A DNA stretch of 64,000 bases from G965233625 sp965233625 (lineage in GTDB: Bacteria > Planctomycetota > Planctomycetia > Pirellulales > Pirellulaceae). Numbering within the stretch: the stretch's first letter is position 1; every line of letters begins with the position of its first letter. The notes beneath the pieces are model-generated. The model was given only the letters and a program-made list of their open reading frames with translations. It did not search any database and was not told the origin of the DNA. The DNA lies in contig OZ247499.1 in assembly GCA_965233625.1 (NCBI GenBank), forward strand, positions 4,588,001 through 4,652,000. The letters are read 5' to 3'. The position numbers were made by a program, and so were the translations under genes. Positions 1 to 9,401 of the stretch are shown piece after piece.

Positions 1-1
1 C

Positions 2-76
2 ACCTACCGCTACCAGGGCCGCGACTTCCGCCTGACCGATGTTCACGGGCATGTGATGAAAGACCTGCTGCAGTAG
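2..76 (+). CDS. 3' end of an unidentified gene
   Basis: An open frame enters from the left edge and ends at a TAG, giving 24 C-terminal residues that finish in GHVMKDLLQ. The rest lies outside the window and I do not recognise the family. The next gene, pdxJ, starts 69 bases later on the same strand, so the two could be cotranscribed. Confidence 0.5.
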   Translation, partial: TYRYQGRDFRLTDVHGHVMKDLLQ

Positions 77-145
77 TACATCGCTGTCAAATCAAATAAG
101 GTTCAACGGTTTGAGGGTTGAATCCTTGTTTCACCAGGTAATGAA

Positions 146-889
146 ATGGCCGCAAAGCTTTCTGTAAATCTCAATGCCATCGCCTATCTCAGAAATAGGC
201 GGGAACTGCCGTGGCCTAGTGTGACGGGCATCGGGCGTATCAGTCTTGAAGCAGGCGCCCACGGGCTGACGGTTCATCCCCGGCCGGATCAACGGCACAC
301 GCGCTACACAGACCTGCCAGAACTCCGGGCGGTGGTCGATGAATTCCCTGACTGCGAATTCAACATTGAGGGCTATCCGACAGAGGAGTTTCTCGGACTT
401 GTCGAAGCTAACAAGCCGGATCAGGTAACCCTGGTGCCAGATGATCCGGGCCAGGAAACCTCGGATCATGGCTGGGACATTTCACTGCACGAGAGCTTTC
501 TGCGGAGTGTCGTGCAGCGGTTAAAGAATGGGGGATTTCGAGTCTCGCTATTCTGCGAGCCCGTAACCTCCGCAACGGACCTCGCCCTGGCGCGGGAGTT
601 AGGCGCCGACCGGGTGGAACTTTTTACCGGACCTTATGGCGCCACAATCAATGATGCCGATAAAGCGAAATCGCGCGTTGCAGATCTGGCGAAAACCGGC
701 GCCGCGGCCATCGCAGAGGGTCTGGCCGTTAATGCAGGCCACGACCTGACGGTCGACAATCTGCCCGCACTTGTACAGGCGATTCCGGATCTGGCAGAAG
801 TTTCCATCGGGCACGGGCTAACCGCAGACGCCCTTCAATACGGAACGCCGGAAACAGTCAGGCGGTTTCTGGGGGCGTTGGGCGGATAG
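146..889 (+). CDS. pdxJ: Pyridoxine 5'-phosphate synthase
   Basis: PdxJ condenses 1-deoxyxylulose 5-phosphate with 3-amino-2-oxopropyl phosphate in the cytoplasmic DXP-dependent vitamin B6 pathway. The 247 residues match the usual length of about 240. Family motifs are the phosphate and active-site segment TVHPRPDQRH near residue 45, NIEG near 74, ELFTG near 158, and NAGHDLT followed by SIGHG near the C-terminus. The N-terminal segment reads VNLNAIAYLR where E. coli has VNIDH, so the first His is replaced; from memory Bacteroidetes-type PdxJ proteins also lack it. The ATG follows GGTAATGA with only weak ribosome-binding similarity. The identification is secure. Confidence 0.95.
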   Translation: MAAKLSVNLNAIAYLRNRRELPWPSVTGIGRISLEAGAHGLTVHPRPDQRHTRYTDLPELRAVVDEFPDCEFNIEGYPTEEFLGLVEANKPDQVTLVPDDPGQETSDHGWDISLHESFLRSVVQRLKNGGFRVSLFCEPVTSATDLALARELGADRVELFTGPYGATINDADKAKSRVADLAKTGAAAIAEGLAVNAGHDLTVDNLPALVQAIPDLAEVSIGHGLTADALQYGTPETVRRFLGALGG

Positions 890-1035
890 CAGCATCAAAG
901 TGTATTTTCATATGCGGGAATACACGCACTTGCGACATTTCCAGACAAATTTGGATACAATATCCGCAGCCCGCTAACGAATAACGGGCGAACTTTTGCG
1001 GCAAACCCTTTAACCCCTACAAGGTGCATTCCTCC

Positions 1036-1173
1036 ATGCCCAAAGATAAAGCTGTCTTCCTCGGACTGAATCAGACCGGCGTTCTTGTGATGGTTATTCT
1101 CCTCGTCTTCACCGGTCCGTGCCTGTTCTGGCTGCCGTGGGTGATCGACAGCATGAAGGGAGAGCCAGAATAA
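1036..1173 (+). CDS. Single-pass mini membrane protein
   Basis: A 45-residue frame starts at an ATG and stops at TAA. A short polar start (MPKDK) is followed by a strongly hydrophobic segment of about 26 residues (VLVMVILLVFTGPCLFWLPWV), then a polar tail ending GEPE. This is the pattern of a small inner-membrane protein. It sits alone between pdxJ and the ccsA-like gene on the same strand. I know no function for it. The regular hydrophobic core and fitting termini argue for a real gene, but similarity across species would be needed to prove it. Confidence 0.55.
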   Translation: MPKDKAVFLGLNQTGVLVMVILLVFTGPCLFWLPWVIDSMKGEPE

Positions 1174-1230
1174 ACCGGCCTAACACGCGCACTTTCTAAT
1201 CGGCGCTGTACGATTCAGGCAGTGACGGGG

Positions 1231-1236
1231 TATAAT
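1231..1236 (+). promoter_or_regulatory. Candidate -10 box for the ccsA-hemA pair
   Basis: A perfect TATAAT lies 86 bases upstream of the ATG chosen for the ccsA-like gene. No good TTGACA-like -35 is visible 16-18 bases further upstream, so this is a tentative promoter. Confidence 0.3.
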
Positions 1237-1322
1237 AGTAAGTCCGGCAAGTCGCCGTTCTGATGGTTTGGCGCCAGATATTCAGGCCGCATGCCATCGC
1301 GCCCCGTCCCACCTGGCGTACG

Positions 1323-2246
1323 ATGTCTCAATTCATAGCTGGCATATCGGTTTTCTGCATCGCAGCAAGCTACGGCGTTACCTTTGTGTTAGAGGTATCG
1401 CGGCTGTTCTTCCGTGCGCCCGTGCGAATCGCCGTGATGTTCGCCTTCGCGGCGGCCGGGCTAATTGCTCACACGCTGTTCCTCGGGCGTGAAGCCATTA
1501 CTGGCGACGGGCCTCCGCTTTCAAGCTGGCAGGAATGGTGCCTGATGGTGGGCTGGCTTGTTGTGGTCGCCTATCTCATTCTGGCGCTGCGAAAACCAGA
1601 CACAGCGTTCGGCGTATTCCTGCTTCCCGTGGTGCTTGCCCTGACAGGCGCCGCGTATCTGTTGGGCGACGGTCAGCGTTTTGAACCTGCTGAAGCCACG
1701 CAGTTCTGGCGGATTGTACACGGGCTGGCGCTGCTTTCGGGCACAGCCGTGGTGACGCTGGGTTGTGCCGCGGGGACGATGTTCCTGCTGCAGTCCTACC
1801 GGCTGAAACACAAGATGCCGCCCGGCGGACGGTTCAAACTGCCCAGCCTAGAGACGCTTCAGCTGGCCAGTGAAAGAAGTCTGGTTGTATCGACGCTGTT
1901 GCTGATGGCAGGGCTGTTATCGGGCATCGTTCTCAACGCCATCGAACATCTTGACGATAATAAAGGTGTGGCCTGGACGGACCCCGTTGTCTGGACATCG
2001 GCCGTGCTGCTGCTGTGGCTGCTTGGCGCCTCGGTCTTCAACTACCTTTACAAACCCGCGCGGCGCGGCCGGAAGGTGGCTTACCTGGTGGTCGCCAGTT
2101 TTCTGTTCCTGGGCTTAGAACTTGCGCTGGTGCTGCTGGTGCAGCATGCTTCCACCCCGGTCAGTGAAGGCCCGCAGACGGCGGTTGAGAAACCCGCCCC
2201 TTCACAGATGCAACCGCGGATCGTCCGTAGCGGAGGCCAGTTATGA
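1323..2246 (+). CDS. CcsA/HemX-like multi-pass membrane protein
   Basis: A cytochrome-c-assembly (CcsA/HemX) family membrane protein of about 307 residues with roughly eight hydrophobic segments and the conserved stretch HGLALLSGTAVVTLGC before a Tyr/Arg/Lys-rich loop. Family members either move heme in c-type cytochrome maturation or, as HemX beside hemA, influence glutamyl-tRNA reductase level. The stop codon overlaps the hemA start by four bases (ATGA), so the two genes are translationally coupled and the HemX role is plausible. I chose the ATG at 1323 because the protein then opens with a transmembrane segment (MSQFIAGISVFC); an upstream ATG at 1263 adds 20 polar residues. Confidence 0.8.
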   Translation: MSQFIAGISVFCIAASYGVTFVLEVSRLFFRAPVRIAVMFAFAAAGLIAHTLFLGREAITGDGPPLSSWQEWCLMVGWLVVVAYLILALRKPDTAFGVFLLPVVLALTGAAYLLGDGQRFEPAEATQFWRIVHGLALLSGTAVVTLGCAAGTMFLLQSYRLKHKMPPGGRFKLPSLETLQLASERSLVVSTLLLMAGLLSGIVLNAIEHLDDNKGVAWTDPVVWTSAVLLLWLLGASVFNYLYKPARRGRKVAYLVVASFLFLGLELALVLLVQHASTPVSEGPQTAVEKPAPSQMQPRIVRSGGQL

Positions 2247-3520
2247 AACTCCGCGTCACCGGCTGCAGCCACCACAACTCCGATGTTGCCACGCGCGAAC
2301 GTATCGCCTTCAGCCCGGATCAGGCACGCGACGCATTAGCGCAGTTCCGCGAGCAGTTTCCCGGCAGCGAAGCCGTGCTGCTTTCGACCTGTAACCGGGT
2401 CGAGTTCTACACCGCGTCCGAAGACACCACCGGCTGCCCTTCGCATCAAGAGATGGTGGAGTTCATCGCCCGTTACCACGGCGTGCCCTCGATTGAAGTC
2501 TTTGACGATCTGTTTGAACGCAGCGGCGAAGATGCGGTGCGGCATCTGTTTACGGTCGCCGCCAGCTTAGACAGCATGGTCGTGGGCGAAGCGCAGATTC
2601 TGTCGCAGGTCAAAGCCGCTTACGACACGGCGACCCAGGACGAATACGCTGGCCCGTTAACGCACGCCGTGTTCCAGAAGGCCTTACGCGTCGCCAAGCG
2701 TGTGGCGACGGAAACCGCGATCAACGAAAAACGCGTCAGCATTCCTAGCGTCGCCGTCGCGGACTATGCGCAAAGCATCTTCGAGCGTTTTGATGACAAA
2801 CAGGTTGTAGTCGTCGGCGCCGGTGAGATGGCGGAAGAAACGCTGACGTACCTCATCGCGGCCGGCGCCCAGCATGTAACGGTTGTGAACCGCAATATCG
2901 CCCGTGCAGAAGCACTCGCCGCCAAGTTCGATGGCCGTGCAGAGCCGTGGGAGAATCTTTCGAAGCTGCTGACCACCGCCGACCTGCTGATCAGCACCAC
3001 GGGCGCCACGCAGCCGGTCATCACGCTGGAAAGTTACAAACAGATTGAACAGCAGCGTTATCAAAGCACGCTGTTCGCGCTGGATCTGGCAGTGCCGCGC
3101 GATATCGAGCCCGCCGTGGGCGACTGCCTGGGCGTGTATCTATATTCGCTTGACGATCTGTCTGCCGCCTGCGACCGCAACCGCGCGGCACGGGAGAAAG
3201 AATGGCCCAAGGCAGAGCGGATTATCGAGTCCGAAACGTCGCGGTTTATGACGGAGCTGAACCACCGCAGCACCGGCCCCACCATCCGCCGCCTGAAAGT
3301 CCGCGCGGGCGAACTGAAACAGGACGAACTGGAACGCCTGCTCAATAAGCTCGAACCGGAACTCAGCGAGAAAGCACGCAAAGAGATCGAACGCTCATTC
3401 GACCGCCTCGTAAACAAGCTGCTTCACCCACCGCTTGAATCACTCCGCACCGAAGCCGAAGCCGGCGCCCCGCACGGGCTGATCGACGCCTTAACGCGGC
3501 TGTTCAAGCTCCGCGACTAA
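2243..3520 (+). CDS. hemA: Glutamyl-tRNA reductase
   Basis: It reduces glutamyl-tRNA(Glu) to glutamate-1-semialdehyde with NADPH, the first step of C5 tetrapyrrole synthesis. The 425 residues carry the catalytic STCNRVEFY motif with the nucleophile Cys50, the GEAQILSQVKAAY signature near residue 115, the NADPH-binding VVVVGAGEMAEETL segment near 190, and a C-terminal helical dimerisation region (KLLHPPLESLR). All domains are present and of normal length. The start overlaps the stop of the CcsA/HemX-like gene by four bases. A convergent lipoprotein gene and a 147-bp repeat follow. Confidence 0.96.
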   Translation: MKLRVTGCSHHNSDVATRERIAFSPDQARDALAQFREQFPGSEAVLLSTCNRVEFYTASEDTTGCPSHQEMVEFIARYHGVPSIEVFDDLFERSGEDAVRHLFTVAASLDSMVVGEAQILSQVKAAYDTATQDEYAGPLTHAVFQKALRVAKRVATETAINEKRVSIPSVAVADYAQSIFERFDDKQVVVVGAGEMAEETLTYLIAAGAQHVTVVNRNIARAEALAAKFDGRAEPWENLSKLLTTADLLISTTGATQPVITLESYKQIEQQRYQSTLFALDLAVPRDIEPAVGDCLGVYLYSLDDLSAACDRNRAAREKEWPKAERIIESETSRFMTELNHRSTGPTIRRLKVRAGELKQDELERLLNKLEPELSEKARKEIERSFDRLVNKLLHPPLESLRTEAEAGAPHGLIDALTRLFKLRD

Positions 3521-3573
3521 TGTCCGACGCGGGGTGTGAGAATTCCTCTTCGCCCCCCTGTGTTTTCGCATCA

Positions 3574-3720
3574 CACACTAACCCGAAGCGCGAGCGAGGG
3601 ACGTTTGGCTTAATGCAGAAAACAAGGACTTTTGGCGATTAGATCTCAGATCGAACATTGCTCAAACAGGCTATTCGCTTCGGACTCTGGCGACCCTCGC
3701 TCGCGCTTCGGGTTGGTGTG
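3574..3720. repeat. 147-bp MITE-like repeat, copy 1
   Basis: The element is bounded by 27-bp inverted repeats (3574-3600 and 3694-3720) that match at 26 of 27 positions around the core CCCGAAGCGCGAGCGAGGG. A second copy of exactly the same length lies at 26464-26610 in opposite orientation, and the sequence between the arms (for example GATCGAACATTGC and GGCTATTCGCT) is also shared. It has no coding capacity and lies between the convergent ends of hemA and the lipoprotein gene, where it could also act as a bidirectional hairpin. Confidence 0.8.
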
Positions 3721-3773
3721 CTATCTTTCAGACCAAGCGTCTTAACAATGTGACCTTTTGCAAAGGCCATCCA

Positions 3774-6011
3774 TTAGAACTCTTCTTGCGGCAGCCATTC
3801 GTTCAGCACCGATTGCTGAAGTTCTGTATTGCCGGAAAACAGCTTCTTGGATTTCTCAGTGCCGATCACCTTTTCGACGTACTCCTGGTATTCAACCGGG
3901 GCGATCATTCCTTTGCTGGCGTAAAAACGTAGTTCCGCCATGGTCTTCAGCGGCGAAAGCTCTTTGTCCTTCTGATGCTGCTCTGCAAGTTTGGCCGCAC
4001 GGGCGCGGACGTGCGATGTCTTTAAGGCCGACGGCAGCGGCTGAGCGGAATACATCTCGACCAGTTTCTCGCGCAGCGGCGGCAACAGTTCCCGCAGCGG
4101 GTCGTCTTTCAAAGGGTCGAGCCGTGCGAGGTGAACTTCGACATTACTGTAAGACTTACTCTGAAAGATCTCTTTTCGCGACGCGACGTCCAGGACTTTG
4201 ATTTCCGTCGTGTTAATCAGATTCTTGCGCGAAGGCCGGATATTGACGTGATACGTGATGATCACGTCCACGCCCAGCTTCTCCGCGATCTGCCTGGTGC
4301 GTGTTTCTCCGCCCACACCCAGATAGGTCACGCCCGGTGCAATCGCATGTGGCACGCGGCCCACCGGCTGTGCCGGGGTGCTGATGTTCAGGGAACCAAA
4401 GCCCGAGGCCGAGGTCCCGGTGGCGCCCGCAGGCGGCGCCTGCAAGATCGATAGCACCGAATTCCATTCGCCTTCGTCGCGCTTCTTCTCGATCTGCGTC
4501 AGCACCCAGCCGCCTACTTCGCCCGTGAGCATCTGCAGCGCCTTCGAGTTGCTGGCACTGTTCTCCGGCCAGGCAGCCGTGTTATTCTCGCCAACCGCTG
4601 CCAGGCTTTTGCTACCCGCCGCAGCCATCGTCCGCGGCATGCTGACAACCACACTCACGCCGAAGTGAACCGTTGGCGCCGGGCGCTTCAAACCGGGAAC
4701 CCATTTCCAGTACGGGAGGTACTCGTTAGACCAGCGCGTGTCGCCCGCCAGAATCATGTCGGCGTAAAGCTGATCGATCGCGGCCGCGGTATCGTGCGCT
4801 GCGTAAGACCTGGTAGCCTCAGCCGCATACCCGGTCGCCGCGAACTGCGTTGGCCCTTCGTCAAAACCACCCGGACCCGTGTTCACAGCCGTTGTCGTGG
4901 CGCCAGGATTAAGCAGGTCGCCGCCCGGAGTACCCGGCTGTGGCCCGGGACCAGTCGGCGACGTGGTGTTCGAAGCCACCTGCAATTCTGCGCTGGCGGG
5001 CTTGCTGATGTGCAATTGCGTGACCGAACCGTTCTCTGCGGAGTAGGCTTGTAGTAGATCGTCGTCTTTGACGCTGGTCTTAATCGTGGTGACATTGCCA
5101 TCGCCCCAGACAGCGAAGAAGCTGCCTTCGTGCAATGCGCCCAATCCATCCAGCGCAATGCCGCGTGTGACGCGTTTGTCGGTGGGGCTAGTCCACGGCA
5201 CAGCATTTTCGTCATCGACTTCCACGGCCAGAATGACGTTGGATTTGCCGGAATCTACAGAGTCGTACCGGCGCGGCCGGCCTGCCAGCAGCGCGTTGTC
5301 GAAATCCGGTGAGACGTAATTGGTGCGGTAGTCATTACGGGCCGGCGACTGATACTCCACGGGCATCTCCGCCAGCAGCTTCTTATTGTGGGTGCTGTCC
5401 CACGATTCATTCAGGCGGAACTTTTTGTAGAGATCTTCGTACCCCAGATAAGGAAGAAGCGCCACCCGCCAGCTCAGCACGGGTGTGCGTCCGTACATGA
5501 TTGCCCGTGACGGATATTCGCGTTTCGCCGCGACATGCTTTTCGATGGCCTGGCCAATCGCAGTCAGACGGTCGATAGTTGCCTGACGGCGCTTGACCGG
5601 ATCGGTAATGATTTCGCGTTTCGCAGCAGCAGCCGGCGGATTATCCTGCGGCGCCGGTGTCCCGGCAACGGCCGGCGGCGAAGCCGGAGTGGCCGCGGGA
5701 GGACGTGTCGTGGAGCCAGCGTTTGCCGCGGTGGCGGGTGGCGTAGCCTGTGCTGTTGTGGCTGGCTGGGCGGGTGTGGCTGGTTCCGGTGTCTTGGCAG
5801 GTGTGGCGGGCGGCGCCGGGTTGCGTGGCTGGTCCGGCTCTTCATCATCCGGGTTGTACCGGCTGATTGCCCGCGCTTTCATGGAAGATTGTGACATGCC
5901 GCCACAACTGCAGCCCGGCAGGATGAGCATGAGGCAGGCGAAAATCACCGCCAGGCACTGCTGCGTGGTGGATAGAATCTTCCGTTGCGTTGTTGCGGAT
6001 TTAGTCTTCAT
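3774..6011 (-). CDS. Lipoprotein with a DUF1559-like domain, pseudopilus-associated
   Basis: A 745-residue exported protein. The N-terminus is a lipoprotein signal ending LMLILPGC with the lipidated Cys at 34. A low-complexity Ala/Pro/Thr linker spans about residues 55-135. The segment from about 150 to 335 resembles the periplasmic part of DUF1559 proteins (LSWRVALLPYLGYEDLYKKF, then NVILAVEVDDENAVPWTSP, then FFAVWGDGNVTTI) but lacks a pilin helix. The C-terminal half (about 400-745) has no family I recognise. Its ATG lies 11 bases inside the upstream PilM-like gene, so it is the last gene of a three-gene operon. I infer an envelope component working with that PilM homologue. Confidence 0.75.
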   Translation of the reverse strand: MKTKSATTQRKILSTTQQCLAVIFACLMLILPGCSCGGMSQSSMKARAISRYNPDDEEPDQPRNPAPPATPAKTPEPATPAQPATTAQATPPATAANAGSTTRPPAATPASPPAVAGTPAPQDNPPAAAAKREIITDPVKRRQATIDRLTAIGQAIEKHVAAKREYPSRAIMYGRTPVLSWRVALLPYLGYEDLYKKFRLNESWDSTHNKKLLAEMPVEYQSPARNDYRTNYVSPDFDNALLAGRPRRYDSVDSGKSNVILAVEVDDENAVPWTSPTDKRVTRGIALDGLGALHEGSFFAVWGDGNVTTIKTSVKDDDLLQAYSAENGSVTQLHISKPASAELQVASNTTSPTGPGPQPGTPGGDLLNPGATTTAVNTGPGGFDEGPTQFAATGYAAEATRSYAAHDTAAAIDQLYADMILAGDTRWSNEYLPYWKWVPGLKRPAPTVHFGVSVVVSMPRTMAAAGSKSLAAVGENNTAAWPENSASNSKALQMLTGEVGGWVLTQIEKKRDEGEWNSVLSILQAPPAGATGTSASGFGSLNISTPAQPVGRVPHAIAPGVTYLGVGGETRTRQIAEKLGVDVIITYHVNIRPSRKNLINTTEIKVLDVASRKEIFQSKSYSNVEVHLARLDPLKDDPLRELLPPLREKLVEMYSAQPLPSALKTSHVRARAAKLAEQHQKDKELSPLKTMAELRFYASKGMIAPVEYQEYVEKVIGTEKSKKLFSGNTELQQSVLNEWLPQEEF

Positions 6012-8115
6012 CGTTTTCCCAATCTAGTTCCTGACCAGCTTGCAGACCGCGAACCAGTCCGTACATCTGACTACCGCCGCCTGAGCAGAACAGCTTCTCC
6101 ACTTGCACGCCTGGCAGTTCTTTGCCCAGTGAATCCACGGACCGTTGAAGTTCGCCCGATACGCGACGGGTTACTGCTGCGACGGCTTCTGCCAGCGCCG
6201 ACATCTGCGGTGCTTTCCAGGGCTGCCGCTTAACCTGCTCCGCTTCAGCAAGCGTCAGGTTGCAGCGCTGCGCGATAGCCCGGGTAAAGTCATCGCCACC
6301 GGCGCCGAACGTACGGACCCACGGTTTCTCACCGCCATGAAAGACAAGGCTTGTGTCGCGTTGCCCGATATCCAACCAGCCGGTCACACCCGTCTGGCCG
6401 TTGCGTAGATGAGCGGCGAAGTTGTAGAGCGCCAGAGCGTCGCTCTGCACCATGTCTACCTTCATATTGTTCAGTTCAAACGCAGCGAGCGTTTCATCCA
6501 GATGCGTTTTCCGCGAAGCGAGAAACAGGATCTGCGGCGAAACACCTTGGTTGGCGTTGATTTCTTCCTCATTCAGAATCTGGTGCGAAGACGCCAGTTC
6601 AGATTCGGGCAACGGGAACTGCTGTGTGACTTCAAACTTGATCAGTTCCTGCAACTTCTTCGGCGCCGTGGGAGGCAGTTTGACAACGCGTAACAGCGTC
6701 TGACTACCCGCGTGCGAGATGCAGACCGGCGCTTTGTTATCACCGATCTGCCCTGCCAAAGCTTGAATCGCAACCGCCCTGTTCTGACGGTCCAGCGGCT
6801 GCACAAAGCACTTGGTCACCTGCACCGCACCATCCGCCCCGGCGGAAATCTGCACGGCCTTCAGGGTCGAACCGCTGGCGTCGATCCCCCAGGCGATATC
6901 GCTTTTCGACTTCCCACCGATCCCCAGAAAACCAAGCTTGCTTTTCTTCCTGGGCGCCAGATCAGTTTTTAACTTCGACAAACCAGCAGCCTGTAAGGCC
7001 AAACCGATGGCGACGTTCAACGAGACAGGATGCTGCTTCAACACGCCCACGCAACTCGCATCAAACGACACATTGCCGGTGCCATAAAGCGTATCTAACG
7101 GAAAGCCGAGGTCCGAGGTGTCACGGGCTGGCGCCCATGCGGCCGGGCGTAATCCCTTGGCGCCTGCCCGCCGGGTCTTCATCGACTCCAGCAGTTTGCT
7201 GACCTTCTGATTGCCCGGGTCTTTCGCCAGAATTTTGCCGGCAATCTGCACGAGCGTTTCGTCCACGATGGTCGAAGTGCGTAGCGCACGCCACATCCAC
7301 GCACGTTCTTTTGCATGCAGTGTCAGGCGGCGTGTCGTGTCGTTTTCGAACGTGGTCGTCACACCTTCGATGGTGGAAAACGCCTGTTCATATTCAAACT
7401 TCTTTAGCAGCTTTACCGTCTGGCTACACAACTTGTCGCGGAGCGATTCGCCGATGCGGCGGGCGTCCTCGTAGTCTGGCTTCAGTTCCAGCAGACGTTC
7501 AATTGAAGGTAACAGCGAGGTCGCTTCAGGCGTTGAGAGTCTTTTGCGCACGTCGGCCTTTAACTGCGCGAATTCTTCGTGACGGCTGGTTGCACGTTGC
7601 AGCAGTTCCCGGAATTCCTTGTCCTGCAGCGCGGCGGGGATGGTCGAGAGCGCTTCTTTCGCTTTGCCATACTGAAACTGCTCCATCAGCTCCTTGCCGC
7701 GATCCAGCGCCGTCTGCACCTTCTGCCCAGCGCCGTCGGAGTCCTGCTGGACCGTTTCCAGCAGCGTGGCCGCCTGCGTCTGATAGCTGCGCAGACGCGG
7801 GTCTTTCAGCGCTGCGAGGCGTTTTGCGCAGAGCCCAGCTTCGTCAAAATTCATCTCCGCCAGTTGCTGCCGCGCCACTTCAAGATCAGCGGCCGCCTTC
7901 TGTTGAATCTGCTCTGTATGCTCGCGCAGGTTGAACCCGCACGAACCGCAGAAGGCTTCGTCCCGCGAAAACGGTTGTTCGCACTTCGGACAATCCAGCC
8001 ATAGGCCGGTTCCACAGTGGGCGCAGAACTTCCGGCTGGCGTCGTTGGTGTGTTCGCAATTCCAGCAGCCAACCGTAGCTCCGGTCGCCGTGTTTGCTTT
8101 CTCGTTGGTTGCCAT
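6001..8115 (-). CDS. PilM-like actin-fold protein with two N-terminal zinc ribbons
   Basis: A 704-residue predicted cytoplasmic protein. Eight cysteines in four CxxC pairs (C17/C20, C31/C34, C42/C45, C56/C59) make two zinc ribbons. A charged helical, probably coiled-coil region spans about 65-330. The C-terminal half is PilM-like: IAWGIDASGSTLKAVQIS, then GWLDIGQRDTSLVFHGG, FGAGGDDFTRAIA and a terminal FCSGGGSQMYGL. PilM is the actin-like cytoplasmic platform protein of type IV pili that binds the PilN tail. No pilN, pilO, pilQ or ATPase gene is near. The gene starts 24 bases after the DUF1573 gene and overlaps the following lipoprotein gene by 11 bases. Confidence 0.85.
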   Translation of the reverse strand: MATNEKANTATGATVGCWNCEHTNDASRKFCAHCGTGLWLDCPKCEQPFSRDEAFCGSCGFNLREHTEQIQQKAAADLEVARQQLAEMNFDEAGLCAKRLAALKDPRLRSYQTQAATLLETVQQDSDGAGQKVQTALDRGKELMEQFQYGKAKEALSTIPAALQDKEFRELLQRATSRHEEFAQLKADVRKRLSTPEATSLLPSIERLLELKPDYEDARRIGESLRDKLCSQTVKLLKKFEYEQAFSTIEGVTTTFENDTTRRLTLHAKERAWMWRALRTSTIVDETLVQIAGKILAKDPGNQKVSKLLESMKTRRAGAKGLRPAAWAPARDTSDLGFPLDTLYGTGNVSFDASCVGVLKQHPVSLNVAIGLALQAAGLSKLKTDLAPRKKSKLGFLGIGGKSKSDIAWGIDASGSTLKAVQISAGADGAVQVTKCFVQPLDRQNRAVAIQALAGQIGDNKAPVCISHAGSQTLLRVVKLPPTAPKKLQELIKFEVTQQFPLPESELASSHQILNEEEINANQGVSPQILFLASRKTHLDETLAAFELNNMKVDMVQSDALALYNFAAHLRNGQTGVTGWLDIGQRDTSLVFHGGEKPWVRTFGAGGDDFTRAIAQRCNLTLAEAEQVKRQPWKAPQMSALAEAVAAVTRRVSGELQRSVDSLGKELPGVQVEKLFCSGGGSQMYGLVRGLQAGQELDWENDED

Positions 8116-8139
8116 GCGGACTCCGGGTGCAAAGGAGGA

Positions 8140-9288
8140 CTAAGGTTTTACGATGATGAAGGCAGGCTTCAGCGTCAGAACCTTGTGCCGTGGGTGATCG
8201 GTAGTGATGCGGATAGCGGTTTCATCATCTTTGCCATAGGTGCCCACGGGCGCGTCGCGTGGAATCTCTACGGTCAGCAGATAATTTCCCTCATGTGCCA
8301 GAGGTGAAATCTCAGCCTTGACGAAATCCGGCTTACATTCAATCTGCGGAAAACTGATCTTCCGGTGCTCTCCGCGGACTTTGATCAGACAGGTTGTGCG
8401 AAAGCCCTCGCCATAGCGGCGTGTGCCCGCTTGCAGCTCGCCGTCGTCGCCGATGTGTTCCCCATACACGGCGATGCTGCGGCGATACCGCCCGGAAATG
8501 GGCATCTCGAACCCGTGTTCTTCCTGCTGATCGTTGACGATGGTGATTTTGAAGATGCCGCTGAACAGATCGTCGGGCATGTCTTTGGAGATTTCAAAAT
8601 CAACCAGGTAACCGCATTCAGCATCGTGAACGCGGAGCTGTTCCTCATCCAGCGGGCTGATCTGCCACGACGCGTGTTCGATGTCGCAGGTGGCGTCGAC
8701 AATATCAAAGTGCTGCCACCGCTGCGTGTAGACGGCAAACTTCGCGCGGCCCGGTTCGCCATGCCAGAGCCTGCCCATGTGCACTTCGTCATGCGACGAA
8801 GAGAGCATGCCCCGGACTTTGCCCACGATGTTAATCTTCAAAAGCTCATTGCCGGGATCGTTGGTGCGGATCATAAAGAACTTGAAGAACCGCGGCGTCC
8901 GCCCGGCGACCTTCCACGCCAGCGCGACTTTTCCTTCAGCGCCGGGGGCGACTTCGGGCGTGAGAACTTTTACCTTCAGGCAGTCGCATGAGATGGTTTC
9001 AAATTTCAGTTCCAGTGGTTTCTTTCCATCGTTGCGGATGGTGAAAACATGGTTGCCGGTGGTGTAAGGATCCTGCACGCCAAAGTCGAAAGTTTCTTCA
9101 TCGACAACCGCCAGCGCGCCTTCCGCATTCTCTTTTGCCCGGATGGCTGCCAGCCGGCGGGTGTCCCAGGGCTTGAGCACGGCGCGGGAGTCTTTGGCCT
9201 TGTCACCATAGACCACACTCCAGCTCACAATGCTGCCAATGGCGAGCATAATCAGGGCGGGAACGGCAATAAGAAAAACACGTTGCAT
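8140..9288 (-). CDS. DUF1573-type membrane-anchored protein
   Basis: A 382-residue protein with an N-terminal membrane anchor or signal (VFLIAVPALIMLAIGSIVSW). Next is a DUF1573 Ig-like domain at about residues 65-160, recognised by FDFGVQ, the FTIRNDGKKPLELK strand and the conserved SCDCLKV Cys segment. A second beta-rich half of unknown family follows. DUF1573 proteins are common in planctomycetes; their role is unknown but they are exported. It is the first gene of the operon DUF1573 / PilM-like / lipoprotein and lies just downstream of a terminator that separates it from the pseudopilin genes. Confidence 0.8.
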   Translation of the reverse strand: MQRVFLIAVPALIMLAIGSIVSWSVVYGDKAKDSRAVLKPWDTRRLAAIRAKENAEGALAVVDEETFDFGVQDPYTTGNHVFTIRNDGKKPLELKFETISCDCLKVKVLTPEVAPGAEGKVALAWKVAGRTPRFFKFFMIRTNDPGNELLKINIVGKVRGMLSSSHDEVHMGRLWHGEPGRAKFAVYTQRWQHFDIVDATCDIEHASWQISPLDEEQLRVHDAECGYLVDFEISKDMPDDLFSGIFKITIVNDQQEEHGFEMPISGRYRRSIAVYGEHIGDDGELQAGTRRYGEGFRTTCLIKVRGEHRKISFPQIECKPDFVKAEISPLAHEGNYLLTVEIPRDAPVGTYGKDDETAIRITTDHPRHKVLTLKPAFIIVKP

Positions 9289-9330
9289 GGTTCAATGACC
9301 CCACGTCACTAACACTGGTAAAACCAAAGA

Positions 9331-9361
9331 CCGCCCGGCGGACTTATGCGTCGCCGGGCGG
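9331..9361 (-). terminator. Rho-independent terminator after the DUF1559 pseudopilin gene
   Basis: A perfect 10-bp stem (CCGCCCGGCG at 9331-9340 with CGCCGGGCGG at 9352-9361) encloses an 11-base loop. Read on the minus strand it is followed by TCTTTGGTTTT. It begins 40 bases beyond the stop of the gene ending at 9402 and ends transcription before the DUF1573 operon. Confidence 0.85.
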
Positions 9362-9401
9362 CTGCTTCTGAACATTACTCAGGCACTAGGCCAGAACCCA
9401 C

